A stretch of DNA of 64,000 nucleotides, taken from the NCBI RefSeq assembly GCF_004405105.1, contig NZ_SORW01000002.1, forward strand, positions 248,001-312,000, written 5' to 3'. This stretch comes from Jeotgalibacillus sp. R-1-5s-1. Its GTDB lineage: Bacteria; Bacillota; Bacilli; Bacillales; Jeotgalibacillaceae. A model generated the notes under the pieces. It did not search any database. It saw nothing but the letters and a program-made list of their open reading frames with translations, and had not been told where the DNA came from. Shown here one piece after another: positions 50,223 through 60,438 of the stretch (the first letter of the stretch is position 1; the number at the start of each line of letters is the position of its first letter). The translations under genes and the position numbers were made by a program.

Positions 50223-50837
50223 TCACGGTGTCCGATTGGCAATTAATTCTGTATATCTTGCCGCTTCCTCGGATGGCATTTCGGCAAAGATTTCTGCCAG
50301 CTTTTCAGATGACAGTCCCGATAAAATACGAATGGCATTTTCATCATTCAGATTCATAATGACCGGCGCTGCTTCCTTGCCATCCATTTCGTCATAGACA
50401 GCAACGACTTCAGAAAACTCTTTTCTTGCAGACTCACCTGCACTCTCCATAGACTCGATTTCTGCAAGCAAGCGCTCCTGTTCTTCGATTAATAGGTCGT
50501 TTTCATCTTCGAGTGAGATTATTTCCTGTTCGAATCTTGCCAGTTCGACATCCTTTTCTTCGAGTTGCGCTTCAAGACTGACAATCTGCTGTGCCTGGTT
50601 TTCAGGTCCGGTAATCTCAGCGGGATCTTCGCTTTCACCGGTGAAAGGTATGTCGATCCCAGCTTCTTCTATCTTCTCAAAAACATTAATATCTAAAATA
50701 GTTAATACAATGAGTGCGGCAAAAGTTAAAAACAGGATCGGGACAAAAATCAACAGGAAAAATACCTGCAACTTCCCGGGTGATCTGGTCTCTTCTGCCT
50801 CTTCCTTTATCGACTGCTGTTTATTCATTTGCTTCAC
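50223..50837 (-). CDS. ylxF: YlxF, MotE-like flagellar protein
   Basis: 204-residue protein with a cytoplasmic N-terminus, one membrane helix (about residues 25-50), a long coiled coil (about 85-150) and a C-terminal MgtE-intracellular-N-like module APVIMNLNDENAIRILSGL. Same layout and position as B. subtilis YlxF; related MotE proteins act as chaperones for the stator linker MotC. Overlaps fliJ by four bases. Confidence 0.88.
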   Translation of the reverse strand: MKQMNKQQSIKEEAEETRSPGKLQVFFLLIFVPILFLTFAALIVLTILDINVFEKIEEAGIDIPFTGESEDPAEITGPENQAQQIVSLEAQLEEKDVELARFEQEIISLEDENDLLIEEQERLLAEIESMESAGESARKEFSEVVAVYDEMDGKEAAPVIMNLNDENAIRILSGLSSEKLAEIFAEMPSEEAARYTELIANRTP

Positions 50838-51280
50838 CTGTTTCTGCGGTTCATAAATTGAACGATCGACAGCTCATTCATCTGTTCACGTTCAGCTGAT
50901 TCAGCGAGTTGTATATGTTGTTTTAAATCCCGCTCTTTAATTTTTTCATATTTACGAACCTCTATATTCCGTTCCATCAGCCTGTGTTCATGCCGCTGCA
51001 TATTGCTTCTCGCTTCAATGACAAGTTTTTGCTGATACGAGATGCTTTTCTCGATATTTGATAAGAAATGCTGACCGTGGCGTAATGATATGACAGATAT
51101 CCCACTTTTCATTTCATCAGCCTGTGCAGCTTCCATCAGCTCTTTTTTTCTTAACAGGTCATACAGCTTCTGTGCAATTTTCTCAAATGAAGCGACGGCA
51201 TCCCGGTACCGGTCTTCCGCTTCTTTCTGTTCTCTTTCCTTAACGGTCAGAACACGTTCGAAACGATATTGATAAGCCAT
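50834..51280 (-). CDS. fliJ: Flagellar export chaperone/stalk FliJ
   Basis: Coiled-coil protein that sits in the FliI hexamer. 148 residues starting MAYQYRFERVLTVKEREQKEAEDRY, nearly all helical. Start at 51280 follows AAGGTGAG, within the fliI stop region. Coupled with ylxF. Confidence 0.93.
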   Translation of the reverse strand: MAYQYRFERVLTVKEREQKEAEDRYRDAVASFEKIAQKLYDLLRKKELMEAAQADEMKSGISVISLRHGQHFLSNIEKSISYQQKLVIEARSNMQRHEHRLMERNIEVRKYEKIKERDLKQHIQLAESAEREQMNELSIVQFMNRRNR

Positions 51281-51282
51281 TG

Positions 51283-52611
51283 TTACCACTCACCTTTTTC
51301 CGAGAGATGAACAAGCTGTCTGACACTATCTGAAAGAGGAATCTTTTCGTCAAATGCTTGTTTTAACAGTCTTTTAATCTGGGGCTGATATTGGATCGCC
51401 TGATCAATGTCCTTTGAAGATCCTTTTTTGTAAGCACCTATGTTGATTAAATCCTCCGCCTGTTCATATGTGCTCATCAGCTCTCTGAGTTTTTCAGCTG
51501 AGCGCCTGTGCTCCGGTTCAGCCAGGTGATTCATAAGACGGCTGACGCTTTTGAGCACGTTAATCGCGGGATAGTGCCCCTTATTTGCAATGGAACGATC
51601 GAGCACAATGTGTCCGTCAAGAATTCCCCGTACCGTATCCGCAATTGGCTCATTCATGTCATCACCATCCACAAGCACGGTATAAAATGCGGTAATGCTG
51701 CCATTCATGTTGGTTCCGGTTCTTTCCAAAAGTTTTGGCAGAAGAGCAAAAACGGAAGGCGTATAGCCTTTTGTTGCCGGTGGTTCCCCAACAGCAAGTC
51801 CTATTTCTCTTTGCGCCATCGCAACACGGGTAACAGAATCCATCATTAACATGACATTGAGGCCCTTATCCCTGAAATATTCAGCAATCGCCGTTGCAGT
51901 GAAAGCACCTTTAATTCTCATTAATGCAGGCTGGTCTGATGTGGCAGCAATGATAATACTGCGTTTTGCGCCTTCCGGACCGAGGTCACGTTCAATAAAT
52001 TCCCTGACCTCTCTTCCGCGCTCACCGATTAAGGCAATCACATTTAGATCTGCTTCCGTATTTCTCGCAATCATCCCAAGAAGCGTACTTTTTCCAACAC
52101 CGCTTCCTGCAAAAATGCCGATTCTCTGGCCTTTTCCGACGGTAAGCATTCCATCAATTGCCCTGACCCCAACCTCCATCACTTCATCAATTGGCGGTCT
52201 TGTCAGTGGATTGGGGGGATCCTGTTCAGTCGGTACTGCTTTCATTCCGGCAGGGAGCGTGCTGTTATCAATTGGATGACCTAGGGAATCTACAATCTTG
52301 CCGATCAGTGCTTCACCAACTTTAATCTCTAACGGACGGCCGCTCGCCTCCACGATACTTCCAGGTGCAATATCCTGGACGTGAGTAAAAGGCATTAATA
52401 CAACCATTTCATCTTTAAATCCGACTACCTCTGCTTTAATCTGGATCGTTCGTTTTTTCGAACTGGAGTGAACGTGTATGTAACATACCTCGCCTATAGA
52501 GCTTTCCGGCCCCTGTGACTCAATCATCAGTCCGACTACCCGTTTCACTTTTCCATAATGTCTGACTGTTTTAATGGATGGAATGTATTGAATCAATTCT
52601 GCTGCTTTCAT
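51283..52611 (-). CDS. fliI: Flagellum-specific ATPase FliI
   Basis: Export ATPase related to F1 beta subunit. 442 residues; Walker A GSGVGKSTLLGMIARN near 168, GERGREVREFIERDLG, Walker B VMLMMDSVTRVAMAQREIGLAVGEPPATKGY region, and the C-terminal domain. Overlaps the fliH stop by four bases. Confidence 0.97.
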   Translation of the reverse strand: MKAAELIQYIPSIKTVRHYGKVKRVVGLMIESQGPESSIGEVCYIHVHSSSKKRTIQIKAEVVGFKDEMVVLMPFTHVQDIAPGSIVEASGRPLEIKVGEALIGKIVDSLGHPIDNSTLPAGMKAVPTEQDPPNPLTRPPIDEVMEVGVRAIDGMLTVGKGQRIGIFAGSGVGKSTLLGMIARNTEADLNVIALIGERGREVREFIERDLGPEGAKRSIIIAATSDQPALMRIKGAFTATAIAEYFRDKGLNVMLMMDSVTRVAMAQREIGLAVGEPPATKGYTPSVFALLPKLLERTGTNMNGSITAFYTVLVDGDDMNEPIADTVRGILDGHIVLDRSIANKGHYPAINVLKSVSRLMNHLAEPEHRRSAEKLRELMSTYEQAEDLINIGAYKKGSSKDIDQAIQYQPQIKRLLKQAFDEKIPLSDSVRQLVHLSEKGEW

Positions 52612-53387
52612 TTTCCACTCCCAAGTACTTCGGCTAATCCCGCTTTCAATTCAGTGAGCTGTGTATCAATACTGATATCGATTCTGCCCTGACTGCTTTC
52701 TATAAAACATTGAAAAGGCTCGAGTTCTTCTTCCGGATAAATGTAAAGTTTGACGTCCACCGGAAAGATGGAAAGTAGCTCTTCTCTTTCCTGCTGTAAA
52801 AAGGTAAATTGCTGAATTGCCGTGTAGATTTTGATTTCTCTCATCTCACGCGCTTCTTTAATCCCCTTTTTTACGATTGGAAGAAAAGCTGCCGGGTCAT
52901 CTTCCAGCTTCACTGACATGATCTTTTCAGATGCTTTGATGGCAAGTTCCAGAATAACGAATTCATTTTCCTCGAGCTGTTTATGAAGAGTATCCTTTGA
53001 AGAAGAAACAATTTCCTTGGCTTCTTCCAAAAGGTGCGTCAAATCGTCGTACCCTTTATTCCGGCCTTCTTCATACCCCTGAGCGAATGCCTCTTCATAT
53101 GCGTTCTTCTGAAGCTGCTGTTTTTCTTCTTCCCAATTGTTTTTATGCTGTTCGATCTGGTCCATCGTCTGCTGATATGTCAGTTGTGCCTCTTCAAGAG
53201 CTTCCTGGGCTTTCATTTTGGCATCATGCAGCAATTGTCTTGATTCCCTCTTTGCCTGTTCGACAGTCCAGGAAAGGGTCTGATCTGAATGTTCCTCAGG
53301 CTGTGTGATTGATTTGAATGGTATTGCAACCCCTTCTGAATGGTTACTGCCAACAAACCCGGATTTTATCACTCTAGACAATGACAT
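52608..53387 (-). CDS. fliH: Flagellar assembly protein FliH
   Basis: Negative regulator/stator of FliI in export. About 259 residues, start at MSLSRVIKSGFVGS (53387); two in-frame ATG codons three bases apart follow GGAGG, so a one-codon uncertainty remains. Long glutamate/glutamine-rich coiled coil (about 40-110), then a V-ATPase E-subunit-like C-terminal domain with EFVILELAIKASEKIM. Overlaps the end of fliG by 14 bases. Confidence 0.92.
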   Translation of the reverse strand: MSLSRVIKSGFVGSNHSEGVAIPFKSITQPEEHSDQTLSWTVEQAKRESRQLLHDAKMKAQEALEEAQLTYQQTMDQIEQHKNNWEEEKQQLQKNAYEEAFAQGYEEGRNKGYDDLTHLLEEAKEIVSSSKDTLHKQLEENEFVILELAIKASEKIMSVKLEDDPAAFLPIVKKGIKEAREMREIKIYTAIQQFTFLQQEREELLSIFPVDVKLYIYPEEELEPFQCFIESSQGRIDISIDTQLTELKAGLAEVLGSGK

Positions 53388-54387
53388 CATCTCCTCCACC
53401 ACGAGCAACAATAATCTCGCCGGCTTCCTCCAGTCGTCTGATTACAGCAACAATTCTCGACTGTGCCTCTTCCACATCACGCAAACGCACAGGTCCCATA
53501 TAATCCATTTCTTCTTTAAAATTCTCAGCCATACGCTGGGACATATTTTTAAATAAGATTTCCTTTACATCATCAGTGGAAACCTTCATGGAAAGAAGCA
53601 GATCCTCATTTTCGCAATCACGAATTACACGCTGTATGGATCTTCCATCAAGCGTAACAATATCCTCGAAAACAAACATACGTTTCTTAATTTCCTCTGC
53701 CAGTTCAGGATCCTGAATTTCAAGAGAATCAAGAATTGTTTTCTCAGTTGCACGATCAACCCCGTTAAGCACTTCGACAACGGATTCAATTCCACCCGTT
53801 TCAGTGTGGTCCTGCTGAACCGTGGATGACAGCTTGCGTTCAAGCACTGATTCAATTTCACTGATGACCTCAGGACTTGTGCTGTCCATCACCGCTATAC
53901 GTTTCGCAATATCAGCCTGCACATCCTGCGGCATACTGGAAAGGATCTGACCAGCCTGCTGAGGGTTCAGGTACGAAAGGATTAGAGCAATCGTTTGCGG
54001 ATGCTCATTTTGAATAAAGTTAAAGATCTGCAGCGGGTCTGCTCTCTTTGCAAAATCAAAAGGTCTTACCTGCAAAGAGGAAGTTAGCCGGTTAATGACG
54101 GCATTTGCCTGATCAGCACCGAGGGCTTTTTCAAGCACGGACTTCGCATACCCGATTCCTCCCTGCGAGATATAATCCTGAGCAAGTGCGATATTATGAA
54201 ACTCCTCAAGCACTTCATCCTTCACATCTGAATCCACTTTTTTGACACCGGAAATTTCAAGTGTCAGTCTCTCAATTTCCTCTTCATCCAGGTGCTTATA
54301 AACAGAAGAGGCAACATCCGGGCCAAGGGAGATCAGCAATATTGCTGCTTTTTGTTTCCCTGTTAATTCTTTTTCTTTTTTAGCCAA
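53374..54387 (-). CDS. fliG: Flagellar motor switch protein FliG
   Basis: Torque-generating C-ring protein. About 337 residues; N-domain KLTGKQKAAIL-type start (LTGKQKAAILLISLGPDVASSV), the EHPQT motif (NEHPQTIALILSYL) near 125, and the charged C-terminal torque helix (FEDIVTLDGRSIQRVIRDCENEDL). Start is TTG at 54387, eight bases after GGAG; a GTG three codons earlier touches the ribosome site. Confidence 0.96.
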   Translation of the reverse strand: MAKKEKELTGKQKAAILLISLGPDVASSVYKHLDEEEIERLTLEISGVKKVDSDVKDEVLEEFHNIALAQDYISQGGIGYAKSVLEKALGADQANAVINRLTSSLQVRPFDFAKRADPLQIFNFIQNEHPQTIALILSYLNPQQAGQILSSMPQDVQADIAKRIAVMDSTSPEVISEIESVLERKLSSTVQQDHTETGGIESVVEVLNGVDRATEKTILDSLEIQDPELAEEIKKRMFVFEDIVTLDGRSIQRVIRDCENEDLLLSMKVSTDDVKEILFKNMSQRMAENFKEEMDYMGPVRLRDVEEAQSRIVAVIRRLEEAGEIIVARGGGDDVIV

Positions 54388-54398
54388 TGTTCCCACTC

Positions 54399-55985
54399 CT
54401 ATTCATCTGCAATCCAGGACCTTAACAGCTTTGCAAAGTCTTCAGGTTTCTCTTTTGCCATTTTTTCCAGCTGCTTACGTTTAAGTGTCCCTTCTGTTTC
54501 CTTCTCATCATTAACATCTGGAACATCAAACGTCTCTTCCTGCTCTATAAAGATTTCTTCCTCTTCCTGAGCTCTTCTTCTTGAACGTACAATGAAGAAT
54601 ATTAAACCGATAATAATGAGTAATAGTACGCACCCTGCGACATATACCCACCATGGGATAACTGATCCAGGCTGCTGACCTTCGAAGTCAGCCCGGCCGT
54701 TAAATGTCTGTGCTGATACAAGTACTTTTTCATCAAGCTCTGCTTCAGTCAATTCAGCTGCGAAATCATTATCAATCGATGTGCGGATAATCGTTTGCAG
54801 CATGGTTTCAATATCATTGATACTTTCCTGAGGCAATGAAGCTGGATCTTCAGGATTTGGCGGCTCAACGAGAACCTGTAATCCAATATCACGTATTCTG
54901 TATGGGCTTTCGACAATATTACGGCGAATCCGGTTTACTTCGTTATTGATTGTTTCTTCTTCACGCTCGTAATCTCCCTGTCCCTGTCCATTTTCGACAA
55001 AACCGGTCAGATTGTCAGCAGGATCTTCTCCTTCCGGAACACCACCAACAGGGTTTGTTCCTTCGAAAGTTTCTGAAATCCGCTGTGAGCTGATTTCAAT
55101 TCCTGACATTGTTTCTTCATCAACCGGAAGCACTTCATTCACTTCGCGGGTCTCCTGGTCAAAATCGACATCCGTCGTGACAGATACAACCACTTTGTCC
55201 TGACCCATCAGTGTTCCAAGCATACGCTGAACTTCCCTCTGCAGGTCGCGTTCAATCGTTTTCTTAATCTCCATCTGATTCGTCATATTGACTCCGGCCA
55301 TATTACCTTGAGCCTGAAGATCAAAATACTCAAAAAACTGATTCGTAATGACGATATTTTCAACAGGAAGGTTTTGCACGCTTTTTGAAACAAGGCGGTA
55401 CAAAGCATCAACTTGTGTTTCATTAAATTGATATCCAGGCTGTGTATTCAATACAACGGAAGCAGAAGCCTGCTCCTGACTGTCATTTAAAAACACGCCC
55501 TGTTCGGGAATTGAAAGCATGACTTCCGCTCCCTGAACACCATCAATCCCCTTAAGGAGGTTGGCAATTTCAGTCTGCATAGCATCAATATGCATCACAC
55601 TGAATTCATTGTCTGTCATACCGAATCCGGCATTATCACTGAAAAATGAATAATCGATCTGACCGGAATCAGGGATCCCCTCGGCAGCCAGTTCTACCAT
55701 TAACGTTTCAGCCATCGCTTCAGGAACCAGAATCCCGGTTCCACCTTCAACGATTTCCGACTGAATGCCACGTCCATCAAGCGTTTCTTTTATCACACCT
55801 GTTTCTGACGGCGTTAAATTGCTGTATAAAGGAACCATGGTTGTTCTAGTTGAAAAAAATGCTACTGCAATAAGCAGAATGATGAGCAGCCCCGCAATAC
55901 CACCGATCAAAAGCCATTGATTTTTTGACCGGTTGCTTGCGAATGTTTTAATTTTTGCACTATATTGCTGAAATCTCTCGTTCAT
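54399..55985 (-). CDS. fliF: Flagellar MS-ring protein FliF
   Basis: Forms the MS ring in the membrane. 528 residues with membrane helices near 24-45 and near 447-470, two ring-building motifs in between (YSNLTPSETGVIKETLDGRGI; QFNETQVDALYRLVSKSVQNL) and a cytoplasmic FliG-binding tail ending PEDFAKLLRSWIADE. Typical length. Confidence 0.97.
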   Translation of the reverse strand: MNERFQQYSAKIKTFASNRSKNQWLLIGGIAGLLIILLIAVAFFSTRTTMVPLYSNLTPSETGVIKETLDGRGIQSEIVEGGTGILVPEAMAETLMVELAAEGIPDSGQIDYSFFSDNAGFGMTDNEFSVMHIDAMQTEIANLLKGIDGVQGAEVMLSIPEQGVFLNDSQEQASASVVLNTQPGYQFNETQVDALYRLVSKSVQNLPVENIVITNQFFEYFDLQAQGNMAGVNMTNQMEIKKTIERDLQREVQRMLGTLMGQDKVVVSVTTDVDFDQETREVNEVLPVDEETMSGIEISSQRISETFEGTNPVGGVPEGEDPADNLTGFVENGQGQGDYEREEETINNEVNRIRRNIVESPYRIRDIGLQVLVEPPNPEDPASLPQESINDIETMLQTIIRTSIDNDFAAELTEAELDEKVLVSAQTFNGRADFEGQQPGSVIPWWVYVAGCVLLLIIIGLIFFIVRSRRRAQEEEEIFIEQEETFDVPDVNDEKETEGTLKRKQLEKMAKEKPEDFAKLLRSWIADE

Positions 55986-56021
55986 GACAATCCTCCGGTC
56001 TATCTATTAAATACAACGCCG

Positions 56022-56333
56022 TTAAACTGGCATTCTCATTATTTCCTGATACGCTTCTACTGCCTTATTCCGCATTTCCATTGTCAGATTAAGAGAAACA
56101 GAAGCTTTCTGGGAGGCGATCATGACATCATGCAATTCAACATTTTCCCCATTAATCATTCGTTGCGTCATCTTGTCACTTTGCAGCTGTGCATCATTAA
56201 CACTGTTAATTGAATCTTTCAGCATTTGAGCGAAATTCTGCTGTGCATTATATGGAGAAGTTTTTGTTGAAAGTTGAGATGAGGACGGACTTAAACCTTC
56301 CAATCCCATCGAATGTATATTTTGTATGGACAT
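56022..56333 (-). CDS. fliE: Hook-basal body protein FliE
   Basis: Joins the MS ring to the rod and opens the export gate outward. 103 residues; C-terminal VMIASQKASVSLNLTMEMRNKAVEAYQEIMRM is the family signature. Between flgC and fliF. Confidence 0.95.
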   Translation of the reverse strand: MSIQNIHSMGLEGLSPSSSQLSTKTSPYNAQQNFAQMLKDSINSVNDAQLQSDKMTQRMINGENVELHDVMIASQKASVSLNLTMEMRNKAVEAYQEIMRMPV

Positions 56334-56356
56334 TTTTCAGTTCCCTTCTCTAAAAA

Positions 56357-56815
56357 TTATGATCTGCCGATTTGGAGTGCCTGCATCATCATTGATTTAT
56401 TCGCATTAAACACTGTTACATTTCCTTCGTATGAACGTGTTGCCGACATTAAATCCACCATTTCACGTAGAGGATCGACATTTGGCAGTTCAACGTAACC
56501 TTCATCATTTGCATCCGGGTGTTCCGGATCATAAAGTAATTCACCTGGCGTTTCATTATCCTCAATAATTCTGGAAACGGTCACACCTTCTCCCGGATTC
56601 GCTTTTCGATTCATTGCAACGTTTAAAAAGGATGAAAACTGTTCACCCTGAGGCTTTAATACAACAGATTTTCTTTTATACGGCTGCCACTCACCGTTTT
56701 CAAAAGTAGCCCGGGTCGTATCGACATTCGCCATGTTGGATGAAATGACATCCATCCTAAGTCGTTGGGTTGTTAATGCAGAAGCTGTCGTATTCATGGA
56801 GTGAAACATCGACAT
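56357..56815 (-). CDS. flgC: Flagellar proximal rod protein FlgC
   Basis: Proximal rod subunit. 152 residues with the rod signature FHSMNTTASALTTQRLRMDVISSNMANVDTTR and C-terminal MVDLMSATRSYEGNVTVFNANK. Its ATG overlaps the flgB stop by one base, with AGGAGGAG as ribosome site. Confidence 0.96.
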   Translation of the reverse strand: MSMFHSMNTTASALTTQRLRMDVISSNMANVDTTRATFENGEWQPYKRKSVVLKPQGEQFSSFLNVAMNRKANPGEGVTVSRIIEDNETPGELLYDPEHPDANDEGYVELPNVDPLREMVDLMSATRSYEGNVTVFNANKSMMMQALQIGRS

Positions 56816-57210
56816 TATTGCGCTCCTCCTTTAATTACACTGTTCAGAGATCCAAACTTTCCGCCAATCCGCTCGATCAGTGAGTTGTAATATATCTGAT
56901 TTGTGGCTAGATCCGCCATTTCTTTATCCATATCTACACCATTCCCATTTTCCCTTACACTGTATGGTCTTTGACTAACCGAGACTGATTGCCCTCCGAC
57001 AGATAAATCAAAATGCCTTGGATCCGTCTTATGTATTGTCTCAGATGACATTTGTATTTCACTTTGTAACATTTTCTGAAAACTTACATCTTTCGACTTA
57101 TAACCTGGTGTATCAACGTTCGCGACATTATTCGCAATGACTTTTTGCTTAACTGCTGAATATTGAAGACCCTGTTCTAACTGTTGAATTGTTCCAGCAA
57201 ATAAATTCAC
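56815..57210 (-). CDS. flgB: Flagellar proximal rod protein FlgB
   Basis: First gene of the fla/che operon; proximal rod subunit. 131 residues with AVKQKVIANNVANVDTPGYKSKDV. Start is GTG at 57210 after GAGGTGTTT. Preceded by a 346-bp gap down to the codY terminator, where the operon promoter must lie. Confidence 0.96.
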   Translation of the reverse strand: MNLFAGTIQQLEQGLQYSAVKQKVIANNVANVDTPGYKSKDVSFQKMLQSEIQMSSETIHKTDPRHFDLSVGGQSVSVSQRPYSVRENGNGVDMDKEMADLATNQIYYNSLIERIGGKFGSLNSVIKGGAQ

Positions 57211-57556
57211 ACAAACACCTCATTTCTCTTAATATCAATGTTTTGTCGAATTATCAGACTATATAAAAAATCACTTATACATCATTTTAATGGTATGACC
57301 AGTTATAGTCTATAGATTCTTCCAAAAGTTTTATAGTCATAAAGTATTGTTTTATAAAACAACTACTTTATTACTATTTTTTCTAATATCACATTTCTTT
57401 CTCTAATTCTATCTGCATTTCATTGTTTTTTCGACGTTTTACAATGACTTTTCGACATAATTGAAACGTCTGCGTAATCTTTTTTCCAGAAATGACCTTA
57501 CCATGAATTAGGACTTTAATCTACCTTAGACACAAAAATTTTATAAAAATTTACGC
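57211..57556 (-). promoter_or_regulatory. Upstream region of the fla/che operon
   Basis: 346-bp AT-rich non-coding gap. It holds no open frame on either strand. I see no strong sigma-A or sigma-D promoter. A weak sigma-D-like pair (TAGA, 14 bases, TGTGATAT) is present. TATAGTCTGATAATT (57249-57263, minus strand) matches the CodY consensus AATTTTCWGAAAATT at 11 of 15 positions; in AT-rich DNA this is only suggestive. In B. subtilis the fla/che operon is directly repressed by CodY. Confidence 0.5.
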
Positions 57557-57596
57557 AAAAAAAAGCCAAAGGCGCATTTCGCCTTTGGCTTTTTTT
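57557..57596. terminator. Strong bidirectional terminator after codY
   Basis: AAAAAGCCAAAGGCG pairs perfectly with CGCCTTTGGCTTTTT around CATTT, with T runs on both sides. It ends the xerC-hslVU-codY transcript 10 bp past the codY stop. Confidence 0.93.
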
Positions 57597-57605
57597 GTTG
57601 AATAT

Positions 57606-58385
57606 TTAGTTTTTCTTAAGGTTTTCCAGTTCAAGAAGGAATTTATTGTTCAGGACTTTGATATACGTACCTTTCATTCCGAGGGAACGTGATTCAATCA
57701 CACCGGCACTCTCCAGCTTACGGAGTGCATTTACGATGACTGAACGGGTAATTCCCACACGGTCAGCGATTTTTGAAGCGACGAGTAACCCTTCATTCCC
57801 ATCAAGTTCTTCAAAAATATGCTCGATTGCCTCAAGCTCACTGTATGACAGTGAACTGATCGCCATCTGAACAACTGCTTTGCTTCTTGCTTCCTCTTCG
57901 ATTTCGTCAGCCTTCTCACGAAGAATTTCCATTCCTACAACCGTTGCACCATATTCACCAAGAATCAGATCATCATCTTCAAACGCCTGCTCTACACGTG
58001 CAAGGATTAACGTTCCAAGACGGTCTCCGCCTCCGATGATCGGAACCATTGTTGTCAGACCATTTTGGAAAAGATCACGGTTTTCAACCGGGAAAGCCGT
58101 ATATTCACTGTCAATACCAAGGTTTGGTGACGTTTCTGTAATGTTGAACAGATTTTTAGTATACTGCTCCGGGAACTGGCGATCTTCGAGCATCTGTTTC
58201 ATACGCTCATTTTCGATCTGCTGGTTTACAGCAAAGCCGAGCAGCTTTCCTCTTCTGCTTACGATAAATACATTTGATTCAATGACTCCGCTTAGTGTTT
58301 CAGCCATTTCCTTAAAATTAACCGGTTTTCCGGCTGACTGTTGAAGCATTGAGTTAATTTGTCTTGTTTTCCCTAGTAAATTCAT
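57606..58385 (-). CDS. codY: Global transcriptional repressor CodY
   Basis: GTP- and branched-chain-amino-acid-sensing repressor of stationary-phase genes. 259 residues, the family length, from [14 protein letters not shown] after GGAGG (the frame is open ten more codons). N-terminal GAF domain (about 1-155) and C-terminal winged helix with [20 protein letters not shown]. In the conserved xerC-hslV-hslU-codY order; the very next operon, fla/che, is a known CodY target in B. subtilis. Confidence 0.98.
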   Translation of the reverse strand: MNLLGKTRQINSMLQQSAGKPVNFKEMAETLSGVIESNVFIVSRRGKLLGFAVNQQIENERMKQMLEDRQFPEQYTKNLFNITETSPNLGIDSEYTAFPVENRDLFQNGLTTMVPIIGGGDRLGTLILARVEQAFEDDDLILGEYGATVVGMEILREKADEIEEEARSKAVVQMAISSLSYSELEAIEHIFEELDGNEGLLVASKIADRVGITRSVIVNALRKLESAGVIESRSLGMKGTYIKVLNNKFLLELENLKKN

Positions 58386-58453
58386 TCCTGAATTCCTCCT
58401 ACGATCATATCTCATTTATATTATCTTTCCCTAAAGCTGATTTCCCAAAACCT

Positions 58454-59863
58454 CTATAAAATAAACTCACTTAAGTCACGATTTTTCGCAATCGCACCGA
58501 GTTTTTCATCCACATAAGCAGGCGTAATGGAGATTGTTCCAAGCTGAATGTCAGAGGCTTCAAAAGAAAGATCCTCAAGCAGCTTTTCCATAATCGTGTG
58601 TAGCCTTCTTGCACCGATATTATCTGTTTCCTGGTTAACTGTATAGGCAATTTCAGCAAGTCTTCTGATTGCATCCTCTGTAAAGTCAACCTGAATGCCT
58701 TCTGTTTCCAAAAGTGCTTTATACTGCTTAATAAGCGCATGATCAGGTTCAACCATTATTCGGACAAAATCCTCAACCGTCAGTTTCTGAAGTTCAACAC
58801 GGATCGGAAAACGCCCCTGAAGCTCAGGAATGAGATCCGAAGGCTTCGACATGTGAAAGGCTCCGGCCGCAACAAAAAGAACGTGATCTGTTTTTACAGG
58901 GCCGTACTTCGTGTTAACGGTAGATCCCTCAACAATCGGAAGAATATCCCGCTGCACCCCTTCTCTGGATACATCCGCTGAACCGGAACCGCTTGATTTA
59001 GATGCGATCTTATCGATTTCATCAATAAAAATAATCCCCATCTGTTCTGCACGATAAAGAGCAGCCTGCGCTACTTCATCCATATCAATTAGTTTAACTG
59101 CTTCATCATGCGTCAGGACTTTCCTTGCCTCTTTTACAGTCAGCTTGCGCTTTTTCTTTTTCTTAGGCATCAGATTGCTTAAGGCATCCTGAAAATTCAT
59201 GCCCATCTGCTCCATACCGGACCCCTGCAGCATATCATACATGGAAGCAGATTGCTGTTCATCCACTTCAACTGTGATAATGCGTTCTTCAAGCTGTCCG
59301 TTTTTAAGCTTATCAGCTATTTCACGGCGCTTATCCTTTAGTGCAGACTCATCGTCCTGCTGATCCTGTGCGTCATTCTGATTCTGATCTGAATTTCCAA
59401 ACATCATTTCAAATGGATTTTTAAAGTTCTGAGTCTTTTTGGCAGAAGGAACGAGCAATTTGACAATCCGCTTGTTTGCGTTTTCTTCTGCTTTTTCCTG
59501 AACGGATTGCATTTTTTCTTCTTTCACGATGCGTACAGAGGTTTCCATCAGGTCTCTGACCATGGATTCAACATCCCGGCCGACGTAACCGACTTCTGTA
59601 AACTTGGTAGCCTCGACTTTTACGAAAGGAGCCCCGACAAGTTTTGCAATCCTCCTGGCGATTTCCGTTTTACCTACGCCGGTTGGTCCCATCATTAAAA
59701 TATTTTTGGGGATGACTTCATTTCTCAGTGACTCATCGAGCAGATTTCGACGGTAACGGTTTCGGAGCGCTACAGCAACAGCCCGCTTGGCATCCCGCTG
59801 TCCAACAATGTATTGATCCAGCTTTTCGACAATTTGTTTTGGTGTCAGTTCTACTGTACTCAC
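58454..59863 (-). CDS. hslU: HslU (ClpY) AAA+ unfoldase
   Basis: ATPase that feeds proteins to HslV. 469 residues: Walker [14 protein letters not shown] near 57-68, I domain with [28 protein letters not shown], Walker [14 protein letters not shown], sensor/arginine region GRFPIRVEL, and C-terminal REDLSEFIL-like tail ending DLSEFIL that inserts in HslV. 12 bp after hslV. Confidence 0.97.
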   Translation of the reverse strand: MSTVELTPKQIVEKLDQYIVGQRDAKRAVAVALRNRYRRNLLDESLRNEVIPKNILMMGPTGVGKTEIARRIAKLVGAPFVKVEATKFTEVGYVGRDVESMVRDLMETSVRIVKEEKMQSVQEKAEENANKRIVKLLVPSAKKTQNFKNPFEMMFGNSDQNQNDAQDQQDDESALKDKRREIADKLKNGQLEERIITVEVDEQQSASMYDMLQGSGMEQMGMNFQDALSNLMPKKKKKRKLTVKEARKVLTHDEAVKLIDMDEVAQAALYRAEQMGIIFIDEIDKIASKSSGSGSADVSREGVQRDILPIVEGSTVNTKYGPVKTDHVLFVAAGAFHMSKPSDLIPELQGRFPIRVELQKLTVEDFVRIMVEPDHALIKQYKALLETEGIQVDFTEDAIRRLAEIAYTVNQETDNIGARRLHTIMEKLLEDLSFEASDIQLGTISITPAYVDEKLGAIAKNRDLSEFIL

Positions 59864-59875
59864 TGCCTCTCCCCC

Positions 59876-60418
59876 TTACAGTTCTTCAACAATGATATTG
59901 TTATTTGTATAGACGCAAATATCCGCTGCGATATGTAAAGAAGCGTCTGCAATCTCTTTAGCGCTCATATGGTCACCTGCATGTTTTTTCAATGCACGTC
60001 CTGCTGACATGGCATAGTTCCCACCTGAACCGATCGCAAGAATCCCATCATCCGGTTCAATCACTTCACCGGTTCCTGAAACGAGCAGCAGTCCGTCTTT
60101 ATCCATCACAATCAGCATCGCCTCAAGTCTCCGAAGCACTTTATCACTCCGCCACTGCTTGGCAACTTCTACAGCTGCGCGCTGGAGGTTTCCGTTATAC
60201 TCCTGAAGCTTACCTTCAAACATTTCAAAAAGTGTAAAAGCATCTGCCACTGACCCTGCAAATCCGGCAATGACCTGACCGTTAAACAGCTTTCTAACCT
60301 TCCGTGCAGTATGTTTCATAACCACTGCATTTCCCATGGTTACCTGTCCGTCACCCGCCATGGCAGATCGGCCATTGTGATGGATCCCGAAAATAGTAGT
60401 CGCGTGGAACTGATCCAT
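59876..60418 (-). CDS. hslV: HslV (ClpQ) peptidase
   Basis: Proteasome-like peptidase subunit. 180 residues if begun at [11 protein letters not shown] (60418), after AAGGGGGAAAAGG. Signatures [40 protein letters not shown] and [16 protein letters not shown]. Residue 2 is Asp, not the Ser used as nucleophile by B. subtilis CodW; Thr7-Thr8 aligns with the Thr1-Thr2 of E. coli HslV, so a six-residue propeptide may be removed. Confidence 0.95.
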   Translation of the reverse strand: MDQFHATTIFGIHHNGRSAMAGDGQVTMGNAVVMKHTARKVRKLFNGQVIAGFAGSVADAFTLFEMFEGKLQEYNGNLQRAAVEVAKQWRSDKVLRRLEAMLIVMDKDGLLLVSGTGEVIEPDDGILAIGSGGNYAMSAGRALKKHAGDHMSAKEIADASLHIAADICVYTNNNIIVEEL

Positions 60419-60438
60419 TTCCTTTTCCCCCTTCATTT

